64,000 nt of DNA from Pyrinomonadaceae bacterium (GCA_026129865.1 JAHCHG010000001.1:1-64000), one strand, 5' to 3'; shown: positions 24,982 through 35,125, counted from the first letter of the stretch. The notes: a model not told the origin generated them from the letters alone. Made by a program: numbers and translations.

Positions 24982-26013
24982 TTAATTGAACAAACCGTTA
25001 ACATATTTTTCCGGATCGAAAACCATAAGATCGTCAACTTGTTCGCCGATGCCGACATAACGGATCGGCAGATTCAATTCCTTTGCGATCGCAACTGCAA
25101 TGCCGCCCTTTGCCGTACCGTCGAGTTTGGTCAAAACAATGCCGGTCACACCTGCGACTTTAGTAAATTGGCGCGCTTGTTCGAGACCGTTTTGTCCCGT
25201 AACGGCATCAATTACGAGCAAAGTTTCATGAGGCGCACGTTCGACTTCGCGTCCGGCAATCCGCTTCATTTTTTCGAGTTCCGCCATCAAGTTTGATTTG
25301 TTATGCAGTCTTCCTGCGGTATCGACGATCAAAACGTCTGCGTTTCGCGCCTGTGCAGATTTAAGGGCGTCAAACAAAACCGCCGCCGGATCGGTTCCCT
25401 GCTTTTGCTGAATGATAGGAACGCCCGCGCGTTCGGACCAGATCTCCAATTGTTCGGAAGCCGCCGCGCGAAATGTGTCCGCAGCGCAGATCATTACCTG
25501 ATTTCCTTCCATTTTAATTCGCTGCGCCAGCTTTCCGATGGTCGTCGTTTTACCGACGCCGTTCACACCGACGACCATCAAAACATACGGTTTAATCGTT
25601 TCCGGAACTTCCGTTTCCGAAGCAACGCCTTTTGCTTTCGATCCGTGCAAAATTCCGAGAAGCTCATTTTTCATCGCGCGTTTCAGCGCGTCGAGATCTT
25701 TAATTTCCTGCCGCGAAACCCCTTTTCTAACTGCATCCAGAACCTGAAATGTCGTCGAAACGCCAATATCGGTCGAGATCAGCATTTCTTCCAATTCATC
25801 CAGAAACCCTTCGTCGATCTGTTTGCGACTCTCGAAGATCGTATCGAGCTTATTATTGATCGAGTCGCGCGTTTTCGCGATCGCTTTGTTGAAACGAACG
25901 CCGAATTCCCTTTCGACCGCGGCTTCCTGCGCCTGCAGTTCTTCGATCGACTTATCAAGACCGAGCGTCGAAGTGGAAAACTTGTCTTTATTCCGTTTCC
26001 AGAAAAATGCCAT
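24982..26013 (-). CDS. ftsY: Signal recognition particle receptor FtsY
   Basis: 343 residues: a short N-terminal A region, a four-helix N domain (about 20-120) and the SRP GTPase G domain (about 140-343) with GVNGVGKTT (149-157), [23 protein letters not shown] and the closing GEQVDDL. It docks the ribosome-SRP complex at the membrane and is essential in most bacteria. ATG at 26013 is preceded directly by a T7 tract and a long perfect hairpin, so its ribosome site (GTAGG) is inside that structure. Confidence 0.96.
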   Translation of the reverse strand: MAFFWKRNKDKFSTSTLGLDKSIEELQAQEAAVEREFGVRFNKAIAKTRDSINNKLDTIFESRKQIDEGFLDELEEMLISTDIGVSTTFQVLDAVRKGVSRQEIKDLDALKRAMKNELLGILHGSKAKGVASETEVPETIKPYVLMVVGVNGVGKTTTIGKLAQRIKMEGNQVMICAADTFRAAASEQLEIWSERAGVPIIQQKQGTDPAAVLFDALKSAQARNADVLIVDTAGRLHNKSNLMAELEKMKRIAGREVERAPHETLLVIDAVTGQNGLEQARQFTKVAGVTGIVLTKLDGTAKGGIAVAIAKELNLPIRYVGIGEQVDDLMVFDPEKYVNGLFN

Positions 26014-26064
26014 AAAAAAACCTACTCGTTTATAAATTCAAAAGAGAAATTATAAACGAGTAGG
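26014..26064 (-). promoter_or_regulatory. Terminator-like hairpin abutting the ftsY start codon
   Basis: Perfect 15-base arms (CCTACTCGTTTATAA at 26021-26035 and its complement at 26050-26064) enclose a 14-base loop. On the minus strand the stem is followed by TTTTTTT (26014-26020) and then at once by the ftsY ATG. It has the form of an intrinsic terminator for the upstream operon, yet it also buries the only ribosome-site-like bases of ftsY, so it may gate ftsY expression. Confidence 0.75.
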
Positions 26065-26142
26065 CTGCGCTTGTCAGTTTTGACTTCGAGAATTACGGAT
26101 TATTGAGGGCGAACTGTAAATTAAGTGCGCGCGGCGACTTCG

Positions 26143-27798
26143 TTAAAAGTTTGGTCGTGAAAATATATTAAATTTTTCCGAATTTTTATACATCGCAAAT
26201 CCGAGGACGATAGAAAAGACCACGGAAACGTAAAACGACACAAAGCTTGAGATAAAGACGGCGGGCAAATTCCCCATCATCGGCATATCGAACGGGGACA
26301 ATATAATTGAGATAAAACCCGCAAAACCCGCTGAAATAATCACAAGGACCAGTCCGAAGGCAAGAATCTTTACGTAATCGAACCCGAGCCGCTTGATCGT
26401 ATCCAAACCGATCAGCGGATTTATGGTGGCGGAAAACGATCTGGTGTAACCCGCAACCAGACACGCCGCCGGGAAGTAAAAAACACCCCATAAAAAGGCG
26501 ATAAAAGCCAAAATTAACACCGGAAGCGCAAACATTACGAGTTTTCCGAAAAACTGCTGCATCTGCGCATCTTTCGTTTGATCGGTAGTACCGATCATCG
26601 ATTCCATCTGTCCCTTTCGATGGTCGTCGATCATTCCCTGGAGCTTTGCAAACTCGGCTTCTTCCTGATTGATCAGCCGCTGTTTTTCTGCAACGACGGC
26701 ATCGTCTGAAAGTTCCTCATCACTGTAAACATTATTTTTGCCGGCGTTTTCAGCCGCTGCTATCATATCCGGCGCAGATTTGGCGGCTGCAAGATTTGCA
26801 CGATCGCCCGGCGTCATTATTACCGAAGTTTGATCGCCAACAGCTTCGCTTATTGTGCTTGCTGCGTACCACACGCTGCCGGCAATGATCACAGCCAGCA
26901 GTCCGAACGAGACGATATACGCGGCTATACTAAGAAAAAACGGCTGAATTACATCGTTCCAAAGTTCAAAATCGTCAAAGCTCGGCATAAAATTTCCGCC
27001 GACCTTACCCTGTGAAAAATTCTCCACGGTATTTGCCAGAACACCGAACGTCAGCATGTTGGCAAGCATAATGCAGAAGATCGCGGCACAGAACATAATT
27101 ATCCCGCCGATCGCCGAAGCTTTTTGCCCGATCGAAAAGATCGCAAACATCAGCGCGCCGAAAAATAAACTCGTTTTAAAATTAAATGGATAACCGAGTG
27201 CTTCTGTAAAATCTGAAAACCCAAAGCCGTTCGATCTTTGAATATAGTTTTTCGATCTTGAATGCGAAGAGGTCGTTACTTCGTTTAACGGTCGGCACAT
27301 TGCGCCGCAGTTTGGACAAGTTCTGACCGTTCCGCCATATTTCTTTGGACATGTGCCGCAAAATTTTCCGGCACAGCCATCGCAAACAAACGACGGCTCG
27401 GATTCGGGGTGATTCAAACAAGCGTTTTCGTTGAATGTATCGGACCGATGAACATGTTCCGCATTCGCAGATTCGCTAATATTTCGATTGAATTCGTGCC
27501 CGAGACTAAGTTCGTCGGCAGTCTCAAACGAGACGGCGTCCGGTGCGGCTTCGTTTTTACCGACGGCGTTGGTCGTTGAAACGACCGGCGGCTGGATATT
27601 GAGATCTTTCGCGTTGAAAAATTCGATCAAGTTCGGAATTCTGCCCGCCTCAAGCCATCGCAGATTTCCGCGTTTAACTTTATCGTGGCGCAAAACAGCG
27701 CCTTCGCCGATCCATTGGATCAATTCATCGAAATTTGTGGCGTAAATTTGTCCTTTAACTTCGACCTGCCAAACTTCTTTTTCGTTATTGCTCTGCAT
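26143..27798 (-). CDS. Zinc-finger polytopic membrane protein, GYF-like N-terminus
   Basis: 551 residues. Residues about 10-62 resemble a GYF_2-type domain (VKGQIYATNFDELIQWIGEG, RGNLRWLEAG). A Cys/His cluster follows (C127, H130, C139, C142, C147, C150, C161, C164, C168), like a B-box plus a zinc ribbon. The C-terminal part has about six hydrophobic helices, with a cytoplasmic or periplasmic acidic loop at about 330-425. It looks like a membrane sensor or adaptor. Function unknown. It is the last gene of the signalling run that starts at 35125 and lies 36 bases after the HD-GYP gene. Confidence 0.8.
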   Translation of the reverse strand: MQSNNEKEVWQVEVKGQIYATNFDELIQWIGEGAVLRHDKVKRGNLRWLEAGRIPNLIEFFNAKDLNIQPPVVSTTNAVGKNEAAPDAVSFETADELSLGHEFNRNISESANAEHVHRSDTFNENACLNHPESEPSFVCDGCAGKFCGTCPKKYGGTVRTCPNCGAMCRPLNEVTTSSHSRSKNYIQRSNGFGFSDFTEALGYPFNFKTSLFFGALMFAIFSIGQKASAIGGIIMFCAAIFCIMLANMLTFGVLANTVENFSQGKVGGNFMPSFDDFELWNDVIQPFFLSIAAYIVSFGLLAVIIAGSVWYAASTISEAVGDQTSVIMTPGDRANLAAAKSAPDMIAAAENAGKNNVYSDEELSDDAVVAEKQRLINQEEAEFAKLQGMIDDHRKGQMESMIGTTDQTKDAQMQQFFGKLVMFALPVLILAFIAFLWGVFYFPAACLVAGYTRSFSATINPLIGLDTIKRLGFDYVKILAFGLVLVIISAGFAGFISIILSPFDMPMMGNLPAVFISSFVSFYVSVVFSIVLGFAMYKNSEKFNIFSRPNF

Positions 27799-27834
27799 TC
27801 GTTAAACCTGTTTATGGTTTCGGGAGATTTTTAT

Positions 27835-29637
27835 TTATGCAACTCGTTTAGTTTCCCCTTCAGCGCTTTTTTCCGGCGGCGGCGTGTTTCGAAGTTTTAC
27901 CGTACCGATACCGATCTGACCGTCATTGCAAGCCTGAACTAACGCTTCAACGACCTTTCCGTCGTATCGCGTTCCGACGAACGATCCGATGCGTTCAAGC
28001 GCGGCTCGCAGCTCCATTCCCTTTGAATACGGACGATCGATCGTCATCGCATCGAACGTGTCCGCAACCGAAACGATCTTTGCCTGAAGCGGAATTTGGT
28101 CGCCCTTTAACCCCTGCGGATAGCCCTGACCGTTGACCATTTCGTGATGCATATACATTCCCGGCAAAAATTCCTGCATTGCGGGAATATTTTTCATGAT
28201 CTTATAGCCTTGCTGCGGATGGGTTTTCATTATCTCGTATTCTTCATCCGTCAATGCCGAAGGCTTTTTAAGAATGGAATCGTCGATTCCGATCTTTCCG
28301 ACGTCGTGCAGCAGCGCGCTTATCCGAAGCGTTTCAAGTTCTTCTTCGCTCAACCCCATTCGCTGTCCGATCGCAACCGAAACACGGCAGACTCTCTCCG
28401 AATGACCGCGCGTATACCGGTCTTTCCCGTCGATCGCAGCCGCAAGAGCTTTGACCGTGCCGACGAACATTTCACGATTTTCTTCCGCGGCTCTGGCGAG
28501 TTTTGCGATATGTTCCTCGAGCTTGTCGCTCATCAGATCGAATGTGTCGCCGAGTATTCCGATCTCCGTCAGATTTCTTGATTTAACGCGCCCTGAAAAA
28601 TCTCCGGCGGCAATGCGCTGCGCGGCTTCGACCAGAACCATCAGAGGATGCGTCAATTGACGCGCGAAGAGACTTCCCGTTAACAGCGCCAAAAGAGCAA
28701 AGGCAAGGCTGATCATCCAGGTCTGACGACGCATTTCTCCAACAGATGCAAGCGCGCGGCTTTCGTCCTGCATTGCGATCACACCGAAATTTACGTCCTT
28801 GCTGAAACTTGCGGTCGAATAGGCTCCGATCATCTCGTGTTCCGAGTCTTCGTAAATCGCTTCGAACGGAAACAGCGCCGATTGGATCTGCGAACCGGTT
28901 TGTCTCCACTCTTCAACGATCTTCAGATCATTAAACGTTTTCTGCGATGCAACGACATTTTTATCGGGATGAAAAACCGCCCGACCGTTCTGATCGATGA
29001 CAAAAACGATGGGAAGCCCGGAATTCCACAATTCGGTTTCCGTCATCGGCTGCGAACCGATGATCCGTGCTATCTCATTAACGGAAACTACTGCCATTAC
29101 GGCGGCTTTGATCTCGCCGTTTATGATGACAGGCGACGCGACGGTAAACGCGAATTGACCGCTTGAAGGGATCTTTTGAACATCCCCGAAGACAAATTTT
29201 TCATTATTAAGGTTTGTAAGTGTACTTTCTGCAAAACCGCCGATCTCCGATTTTTCGATCGCTTCTGCGCGAAACACCGAAAGCGATTCACCTTCGGACG
29301 GCTTGACGTAAAGCGCTACGACGTTTGGATTGTCTTTAAGCGTCTGGCTGAACTTTTCTTCGGTTTGCGGTGCGGAAATAATAGAAACGTCGTCGTTTAG
29401 TTCAACCGCTCGTGCATAACTTCCGACCAGGTCGCGGTATCGCAGCGCGACGATCTCAAGCTGGTTTGCCTTTTCCTGAACAAGCTGCGTCTGATACCGG
29501 TTTTCAACCGCGCGGAGTTCCATCGCACTTTTGTCCGAAAGCATCCAACCGGTCAGTACCAGCGGAACAAGACCGACAAGCAAAAGCGTGACGATCACAA
29601 AATAGATCAGTTTTATCTTCTTAGTTTTCGGAGGCAT
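27835..29637 (-). CDS. HD-GYP cyclic-di-GMP phosphodiesterase with sensor domain and HAMP
   Basis: 600 residues: first membrane helix at about 10-31, an extracytoplasmic dCache-like sensor (about 35-300), second helix at about 305-326, HAMP (about 327-380), and an HD-GYP domain (about 405-575) with the metal motif LLHDVGKIG near residue 440 and the GYP motif GQGYPQGL near 500. The family hydrolyses c-di-GMP to pGpG/GMP and usually favours motility over biofilm. All catalytic motifs look intact. The 5' neighbour is the FHA-GAF-phosphatase gene, 141 bases away on the same strand. Confidence 0.93.
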   Translation of the reverse strand: MPPKTKKIKLIYFVIVTLLLVGLVPLVLTGWMLSDKSAMELRAVENRYQTQLVQEKANQLEIVALRYRDLVGSYARAVELNDDVSIISAPQTEEKFSQTLKDNPNVVALYVKPSEGESLSVFRAEAIEKSEIGGFAESTLTNLNNEKFVFGDVQKIPSSGQFAFTVASPVIINGEIKAAVMAVVSVNEIARIIGSQPMTETELWNSGLPIVFVIDQNGRAVFHPDKNVVASQKTFNDLKIVEEWRQTGSQIQSALFPFEAIYEDSEHEMIGAYSTASFSKDVNFGVIAMQDESRALASVGEMRRQTWMISLAFALLALLTGSLFARQLTHPLMVLVEAAQRIAAGDFSGRVKSRNLTEIGILGDTFDLMSDKLEEHIAKLARAAEENREMFVGTVKALAAAIDGKDRYTRGHSERVCRVSVAIGQRMGLSEEELETLRISALLHDVGKIGIDDSILKKPSALTDEEYEIMKTHPQQGYKIMKNIPAMQEFLPGMYMHHEMVNGQGYPQGLKGDQIPLQAKIVSVADTFDAMTIDRPYSKGMELRAALERIGSFVGTRYDGKVVEALVQACNDGQIGIGTVKLRNTPPPEKSAEGETKRVA

Positions 29638-29778
29638 TGCGTTTTGAACAAAGAGAATGCGAAGAACTTCGCCAAATAGATTCTAATTCAAAACGAAAGA
29701 AAAGGTCAACAAGTTTTAACGTTGATTTACATTGACGGCGCGGAAACCGAGTTGCCGGAGCAATGCGGGAGATGCGAA

Positions 29779-31434
29779 CTAAAGTTTTTTTACAATTACA
29801 AGCGTAATGTCGTCGTTTGCCGGCGCGGTTTGGGTAAATGAAGATAGCGACGATTCCACTTTATCGCGTAATCCTGAAGCGGAAGCATTAATGTTCTTGC
29901 CGACTACATCGATCAAGCGATCAAGTCCGAATTCTTCTTCCGCCAGATTATTTGCCTCGGTGACACCGTCGGAATAAATGACCAGCGATTCTCCCGATGA
30001 AAGCGATGTCTCACCGACCTCGTATTCAGCCTGCGGAATGATCCCGAGCGGGAATCCGCCGGATTCGAGCTGAACGACCGAACCGTCCGCGCGCCCGAGC
30101 AGCGGCGGATTATGTCCGGCGTTGATATATTTAACGCTTCCGGTCAAAGGATCGAGCTCGGCAATAAATAAAGTGATAAATCGGTTGGTTGGCGTGTTTT
30201 CAGCAAGGTACAGATTGATCGCTTCGACCGTATTCTTTAATGACGTATTGGCGACAACCTGAGCATGTATCGAAGCGTGAAGGCTCGACATCAAAAGCGC
30301 GGCAGCGGTTCCTTTTCCTGAAACGTCGCCGAGCGCAATAAGCATTTTGCCATTCTTTTGAGGAATGAAATCGTAATAATCGCCGCCGATCTCGTAACAG
30401 GAAAACGAGATTCCCTGAAATTCGTAACCGTCCATCAGCGGCGGTGCCGAAGGCTGAAAACGCTGCTGGATCTCGGTAGCAAGTTCGAGCTCCCGTTCCA
30501 TTCGTTCGCGCTGCAGCCGCTCGTCGAGAAGTTTTGCATTTTCAACACGGATCGATGCGACAGAAGCCAGCGTCGTCAAAATATTTAGATGTTCTTCGGA
30601 AAATGTTGAACTTGTCGTCGGTGAATCCGCATAAACTATACCGAAAACGTCGTGTTCGTTGACACTTAACGGAACGGCAAGAACCGATCGAATTCCAAGC
30701 AAAGCCATCGTCTGACTGGCATAACGCGGGTCATGCTGGGCGTCCGAAGTTAAAACGGATTTGCCGTTTTTCATAACTTCGTCCATTACGGTCCGGCTGA
30801 TGCGAACTTCCTCGATCCGGTGATCGTTGTTTCGCTCGCGCGCGACGGCGATCTTCATTCCGCCTTCTTCGCTTTCGTCGCGAAGCATGATGACACATCT
30901 TTCCGCCGGAACCGATTCAAAAACCAACCCGGCGACTTGATTCAGAGTGTCGTCCAATCCGCTCGAGGAAAGCAGCGCAACGCCGACCTTGCTTATCAAA
31001 CCGAGCAGTTCGTTTCGCGTGGAAACCTGCGATTCAAGAATTTCCGCCGTCGGATTTTTCCGGTGCGAAAACGCGATCGTCATGGACGGATCGAGCGCTT
31101 CCGTATTGTCGGCGATCAGCGTCGCATTTCTGCCCGCGTTGAGCCGTTCATCTTCAAAAATGATAGTCGTTTCACCGATCTGGATCTCTCCGCCGGAACT
31201 TAGCGGGATCGGCATGGTGACAACGTTTCCGTTGTAGCGAGTACCGTTTGCCGAACCGAGATCCTGAAGCCAATAGGCATCGCCTTCCTGACGAACTTCG
31301 GCATGGAGTCTAGACGCAAACGCATCCGGGATACAAACGTCGCTTCGGGCAGAACGACCGATCGTCGTTCGAAGTCTTGAAAGGTCGATCTTTTCCGTCG
31401 GGTGGTCGGAATTTTTGATGATTAGCTGCGGCAT
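29779..31434 (-). CDS. FHA-GAF-PP2C (SpoIIE/RsbU-type) protein phosphatase
   Basis: 551 residues. N-terminal FHA domain (about 1-95: TIGRSARSDVCI, SRLHAEV, GSANGTRYNG) binds phosphothreonine; GAF domain (about 150-300) senses a small ligand; a helix (ERMERELELATEIQQRFQP) leads to a SpoIIE-type phosphatase (about 345-551) with metal motifs GGDYYDFI, ALGDVSGKG and the terminal NDDITLVIV. It dephosphorylates Ser/Thr on partner proteins, classically anti-sigma-factor antagonists; here it may reverse the kinase two genes upstream. It lies 15 bases after the RDD gene. Confidence 0.94.
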   Translation of the reverse strand: MPQLIIKNSDHPTEKIDLSRLRTTIGRSARSDVCIPDAFASRLHAEVRQEGDAYWLQDLGSANGTRYNGNVVTMPIPLSSGGEIQIGETTIIFEDERLNAGRNATLIADNTEALDPSMTIAFSHRKNPTAEILESQVSTRNELLGLISKVGVALLSSSGLDDTLNQVAGLVFESVPAERCVIMLRDESEEGGMKIAVARERNNDHRIEEVRISRTVMDEVMKNGKSVLTSDAQHDPRYASQTMALLGIRSVLAVPLSVNEHDVFGIVYADSPTTSSTFSEEHLNILTTLASVASIRVENAKLLDERLQRERMERELELATEIQQRFQPSAPPLMDGYEFQGISFSCYEIGGDYYDFIPQKNGKMLIALGDVSGKGTAAALLMSSLHASIHAQVVANTSLKNTVEAINLYLAENTPTNRFITLFIAELDPLTGSVKYINAGHNPPLLGRADGSVVQLESGGFPLGIIPQAEYEVGETSLSSGESLVIYSDGVTEANNLAEEEFGLDRLIDVVGKNINASASGLRDKVESSLSSFTQTAPANDDITLVIVKKL

Positions 31435-31449
31435 AAGGGATACTTTAAT

Positions 31450-32007
31450 TTACTTTAACTTCTTTCCGCTCAAAAGTTTTTCCTCAACTCTGCGGCGACC
31501 GTAAACGACGACCGTCCCGCCGATCAGATCGTTTAACGAGCGTCCGTTTTCATTGAACGCCGAAATCAGAAAACCAAGCCCGCCGGTTAAAACGGTCAGC
31601 GGATATCCGACAAAATGTCTTAAAAACAGCTTCCAAAAGGTCGGGATAGTTCCGTCTGTACTGACAACGCGAAGTCCCGTCAGCATTTTCCCGACACTTT
31701 GACCGGTAAACATTGGAAGAATAACAAAATTCGTAACTCCAAGGAGTATCGCTATTAACCAGCTGGTGTTGTTTATTTCGCTGTTTAAAAGTTTCGCGCC
31801 GTCTTCGCCGGTCAAACGCGCGAGGAGGATTCCGACGACCGGAACTGAAATTATCAGAACATAATCGATCAAAAGCGCGCCGCATCTTAACAAAAACGGC
31901 GCCTTGAGACGTTCCGGATCAAATTCCATCACGACCTTTTCGGGTTTGATCCGCCGCGCCGGCAGAGATTTATTGGTTTTTTCAATTCGTTCGAGACGTG
32001 CACTCAT
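31450..32007 (-). CDS. RDD family membrane protein
   Basis: 185 residues with an RDD domain from about 35: LRCGALLIDYVLII opens the first helix, followed by MFTGQSVGKMLTGLRVVSTDG, a strong family motif, and a C-terminal helix. About three transmembrane helices are seen. Its exact function is not known; RDD proteins are often transport- or signalling-associated. It is packed between the Ser/Thr kinase (21 bases) and the phosphatase (15 bases), so it is probably a membrane partner of that phospho-signalling pair. Confidence 0.88.
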   Translation of the reverse strand: MSARLERIEKTNKSLPARRIKPEKVVMEFDPERLKAPFLLRCGALLIDYVLIISVPVVGILLARLTGEDGAKLLNSEINNTSWLIAILLGVTNFVILPMFTGQSVGKMLTGLRVVSTDGTIPTFWKLFLRHFVGYPLTVLTGGLGFLISAFNENGRSLNDLIGGTVVVYGRRRVEEKLLSGKKLK

Positions 32008-32028
32008 AAAAATAGCCGATTTTCCTGT

Positions 32029-34515
32029 TTACCCGATAACGAAATGAAGCATGGTATCGCCCAGTTTCAACCGATCGCCGTTCGCAAGCAGATGCGGCTG
32101 ATTTGGTACGAGCCGAAGTGCGTCGCTGACAACCGGAAGCAGGATCGTGCCGTTGGAGGAACCCAGATCTTCGACCATAAACTTGTTCCCGTCTCGCCAG
32201 ATCCTTGCGTGACGGCGCGAAATCTTCGTTTGAGGGTCAAATTTCGAAAGATCGATCTCGGGGAAAATATTCGACATCGGATCGCGCCGACCGACCAGAT
32301 TTTCATCTTTATCGATCGTGTACGATGGCGATTCGAGTTCATTTGTACCAATGATCGTCAGCCGTGCGGTAACCGGAACGGACGAATAGCTTTCGCTGTG
32401 AACGCCTTTTTGGGCGATGGGTTGTTTAGCTCCGCAAAAAGCGCAGAAGAGATCAGAAGCGACAATGCTCTGACCGCAGAAACCGCAAAAGACCTTTTCG
32501 TCGGATAAAGTTACGGATTTTGGAGATTCTTTTACGCCGAAGGTAACTCGATTTGCCTTGAGATTTTCTAGATGTTCTTCAAGGGCTCGGCGCATGTCGG
32601 CGGTCGATTTAAACCGTTTATCCGCGTTGTACTCAACAGCGGTCATCAAGATCTCTTCGATCTGGTCGGAAAGCTGCGGGTTGATCTGACGCGGGCGCGG
32701 GTTTTTCTGAAAATCAAAAATAAGCAGCGGATTGCTCTGCGGATCGGCTCCGGTCAAAAGATGAAACATCGTCGATCCGAGACTGTAGATATCCGATCGC
32801 GGTTCGACATTGCCGCTGAACAATTCCGGCGGAGCATAACCCATCGTACCGACCGCAGTTACGCCTTTTTCTTCCTTATTGATCCAGCGGGCGATTCCGA
32901 AATCTATAAGCATTACACGATCGGAATTTCCGTCGATCATAATATTCGCGGGTTTTAGATCACGGTAAACGATCGGCGGTTGTCGTTTATGTAGATAATC
33001 CAGAACATCTGCGACCTGTATAGCCCATTCGACGACAGTTCTTTCATCGATCCGACCTTCCGGCGCGCTTCGCAATCTGGAAGACAGATCGCCGCCGTTG
33101 ATGTATTTCATAACGAGATAAAATCTCGCTTCCTTTTCATCGTAAAAATAATCGTAGATCGTCGGGATCGCAGAATGTTCAAGCGAGGTAAGCAGCATCG
33201 ATTCGCGCTTGAAATCGTTCACTGCTTTTTCCTGTTGAGTTTCTTCTATGTAGGACTGAACCATCTCTTTTACCGCACGCAAAACGCCGCCGAGGTTCTT
33301 ATCGCTTGCAAGATAAACAGCTCCCATTCCGCCGCCGCCTATCTTGCGAACGATCTCATATCGATTGTTCAAGATCGTTCCTTCGTCAAGCGGTTTCAGT
33401 TTTGATTTTTTACCGTCCGTATCCGGTCCGTTCATGTTCGGCGACGTGAAAGAGCGCGCTTCCCGATCGGTCGCGTCGGCAGCCGGTACAGCTGCCGGTT
33501 CGGGACGAGCTTCAACTAGTTCATGATCTTCTTCTTTCAGCTCCTCAAACGATTCATCCGACCGGTCGTCGCCGGATTCCATGATAGAAACCGAATCAAA
33601 CTGCGAAACTGCAGATTCTTCTTCCGGAGCCGGTTCGAAGCTGGGTTTTAAGATCGCAGGTTCGGAAGGAAACTGATCTAATAAGTCCGCATCCGGTTCA
33701 CCTTCAATGGTTTCCTGATCTGAAATTTCCGAGCTTGACTCCTGGACCAGTCCGGATTCGTCAATAGACAATTCCTCCTCGACCGGCATTTCACTTAAAG
33801 GTTCTTCGACCGTGTCTGCCTGCATTTGAGCGCCTGTTCCCGAGGGATCGGCTGTTTCAGTTCTCTCTTCGACGGTTGACTGGGGTTCGACCCGCGGAAT
33901 TTCGCCGGTATCGACCGCTGCCGGAACAAAATCATCGAGTGCTGCGTCCGCTAAAGAAATTTCGGGATCTTCCAGATCGCCGGTTTCGCTATCGGCAAAA
34001 TAATCGCTTTGATCATTTTCAGGCAAGATCTGAGAATTCGGCTCGGTTTCAAATTCGGGTAAAGTTTCTTCGGAAAGATCTGCCGAAGGTTCCGGCTCTG
34101 ATTCGTCATCTTGGACTGTTATTAATTCTTCTTCGACGTTCCGAATTTCGGGTTCCGTTGATAATAAGGCGGGTTCAGGAATCTCTTCATCTTCCTGAAC
34201 TGATGCAGCCGGTTCGCCCAGCGGCAGCTCTTCGGGAATGCTCCCGACCGGCTGTGCAGGTTGTTCTGCTTCTTCAGCGGCACGCTCGTCTTGACCGAGG
34301 CGCGGCATAAGATTTTCAGACGGCGCCGCAGGTTTTGGTTGTTCGGCAGGTTTTGGCTCGGAAAGAGTCTGGGCGATCTCCTCACGGCTGATCGCGATGG
34401 TGCTTTCAAGATCAGGTTCATTTTCCATCGCAATAGGCTGCAGCGAGATGCCGCAATGTGGACAGAAACTATCGATATCCGCGACTTCGTCGCCGCATTC
34501 GTGACAATATGCCAT
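32029..34515 (-). CDS. Ser/Thr protein kinase with zinc ribbons and C-terminal FHA domain
   Basis: 828 residues: N-terminal zinc ribbon (CHECGDEV...FCPHCG, about 4-22), a very acidic Glu/Pro/Ser-rich linker (about 30-365, probably disordered), a Hanks-type kinase domain (about 385-650: GGGGMGAVYLA, catalytic YRDLKPANIM, DFGIARW, GYAPPE), a second zinc ribbon (CGFCGQSI...FCAFCG), and an FHA domain (about 730-828: RRDPMSN, SRRHARI, GSSNGT). No transmembrane helix, unlike many PASTA-type kinases. The kinase has both an output and a phosphothreonine reader, suggesting self-recruitment. ATG with GGAAAGAA upstream. Second gene of the operon. Confidence 0.95.
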   Translation of the reverse strand: MAYCHECGDEVADIDSFCPHCGISLQPIAMENEPDLESTIAISREEIAQTLSEPKPAEQPKPAAPSENLMPRLGQDERAAEEAEQPAQPVGSIPEELPLGEPAASVQEDEEIPEPALLSTEPEIRNVEEELITVQDDESEPEPSADLSEETLPEFETEPNSQILPENDQSDYFADSETGDLEDPEISLADAALDDFVPAAVDTGEIPRVEPQSTVEERTETADPSGTGAQMQADTVEEPLSEMPVEEELSIDESGLVQESSSEISDQETIEGEPDADLLDQFPSEPAILKPSFEPAPEEESAVSQFDSVSIMESGDDRSDESFEELKEEDHELVEARPEPAAVPAADATDREARSFTSPNMNGPDTDGKKSKLKPLDEGTILNNRYEIVRKIGGGGMGAVYLASDKNLGGVLRAVKEMVQSYIEETQQEKAVNDFKRESMLLTSLEHSAIPTIYDYFYDEKEARFYLVMKYINGGDLSSRLRSAPEGRIDERTVVEWAIQVADVLDYLHKRQPPIVYRDLKPANIMIDGNSDRVMLIDFGIARWINKEEKGVTAVGTMGYAPPELFSGNVEPRSDIYSLGSTMFHLLTGADPQSNPLLIFDFQKNPRPRQINPQLSDQIEEILMTAVEYNADKRFKSTADMRRALEEHLENLKANRVTFGVKESPKSVTLSDEKVFCGFCGQSIVASDLFCAFCGAKQPIAQKGVHSESYSSVPVTARLTIIGTNELESPSYTIDKDENLVGRRDPMSNIFPEIDLSKFDPQTKISRRHARIWRDGNKFMVEDLGSSNGTILLPVVSDALRLVPNQPHLLANGDRLKLGDTMLHFVIG

Positions 34516-34540
34516 TTTATTCTTTCCGTGAATTTGCCAG

Positions 34541-35125
34541 TTATTCGTTAATGTTAAATCTCAAAAAGATCTTTCCGACGATTATTTCGTCGCCGTTGCG
34601 AAGCGGCTGCGGATTTCCGGGAATCAAACGGCGACCGCGGTTTATGTAGGTGCCGTTCGTCGAACCCAGATCCTCAACCAAATAATTTCCGGCTTTGTAG
34701 ATTATCCGGGAATGCCGCCGCGAAACTTTCGCTTCCGCATCGTACGCGTCAAGGTCGACATCGGGAAAAACGCCGTTGTCCGCGTCCCACCTGCCGATAT
34801 AAGATTCTTCTGCTGAAAGCGGAAATTCCGTACCGGTCGAATCGCCGCGTTCGATCGTCAAAGTCGCATGAACGCCGCTTGTTTTATATCCCGTTCTTTC
34901 ACTTTTTACATCGGTTAATTCATCGGATTCATCGATTATCGCGGGAACCCCGATCGAAGTCACATTCGCAGAATGAAACGCAGGCTTTTCCGCAATTCGC
35001 GTTTTGAATTCCTGAGAATCCGTTTCCGTTCCGTTGCTTTGCGAAGTGCGCAAGGCAGATCCGCATTCATCGCAAAACTGCGATCTTTCAAGATTTTCGG
35101 TCCCGCAAACCTGACATTTGATCAT
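34541..35125 (-). CDS. Zinc-ribbon and FHA domain protein
   Basis: 194 residues: N-terminal zinc ribbon (CQVCGTENL...FCDECGSAL, about 4-24), a linker of about 65 residues, and an FHA domain (about 90-194: YIGRWDADNGVFPDVD, SRRHSRI, GSTNGTYI). It repeats, in small form, the end modules of the kinase gene that follows 25 bases downstream. It may bind phosphothreonine on the kinase or its targets. First gene of the minus-strand signalling operon. Confidence 0.92.
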   Translation of the reverse strand: MIKCQVCGTENLERSQFCDECGSALRTSQSNGTETDSQEFKTRIAEKPAFHSANVTSIGVPAIIDESDELTDVKSERTGYKTSGVHATLTIERGDSTGTEFPLSAEESYIGRWDADNGVFPDVDLDAYDAEAKVSRRHSRIIYKAGNYLVEDLGSTNGTYINRGRRLIPGNPQPLRNGDEIIVGKIFLRFNINE

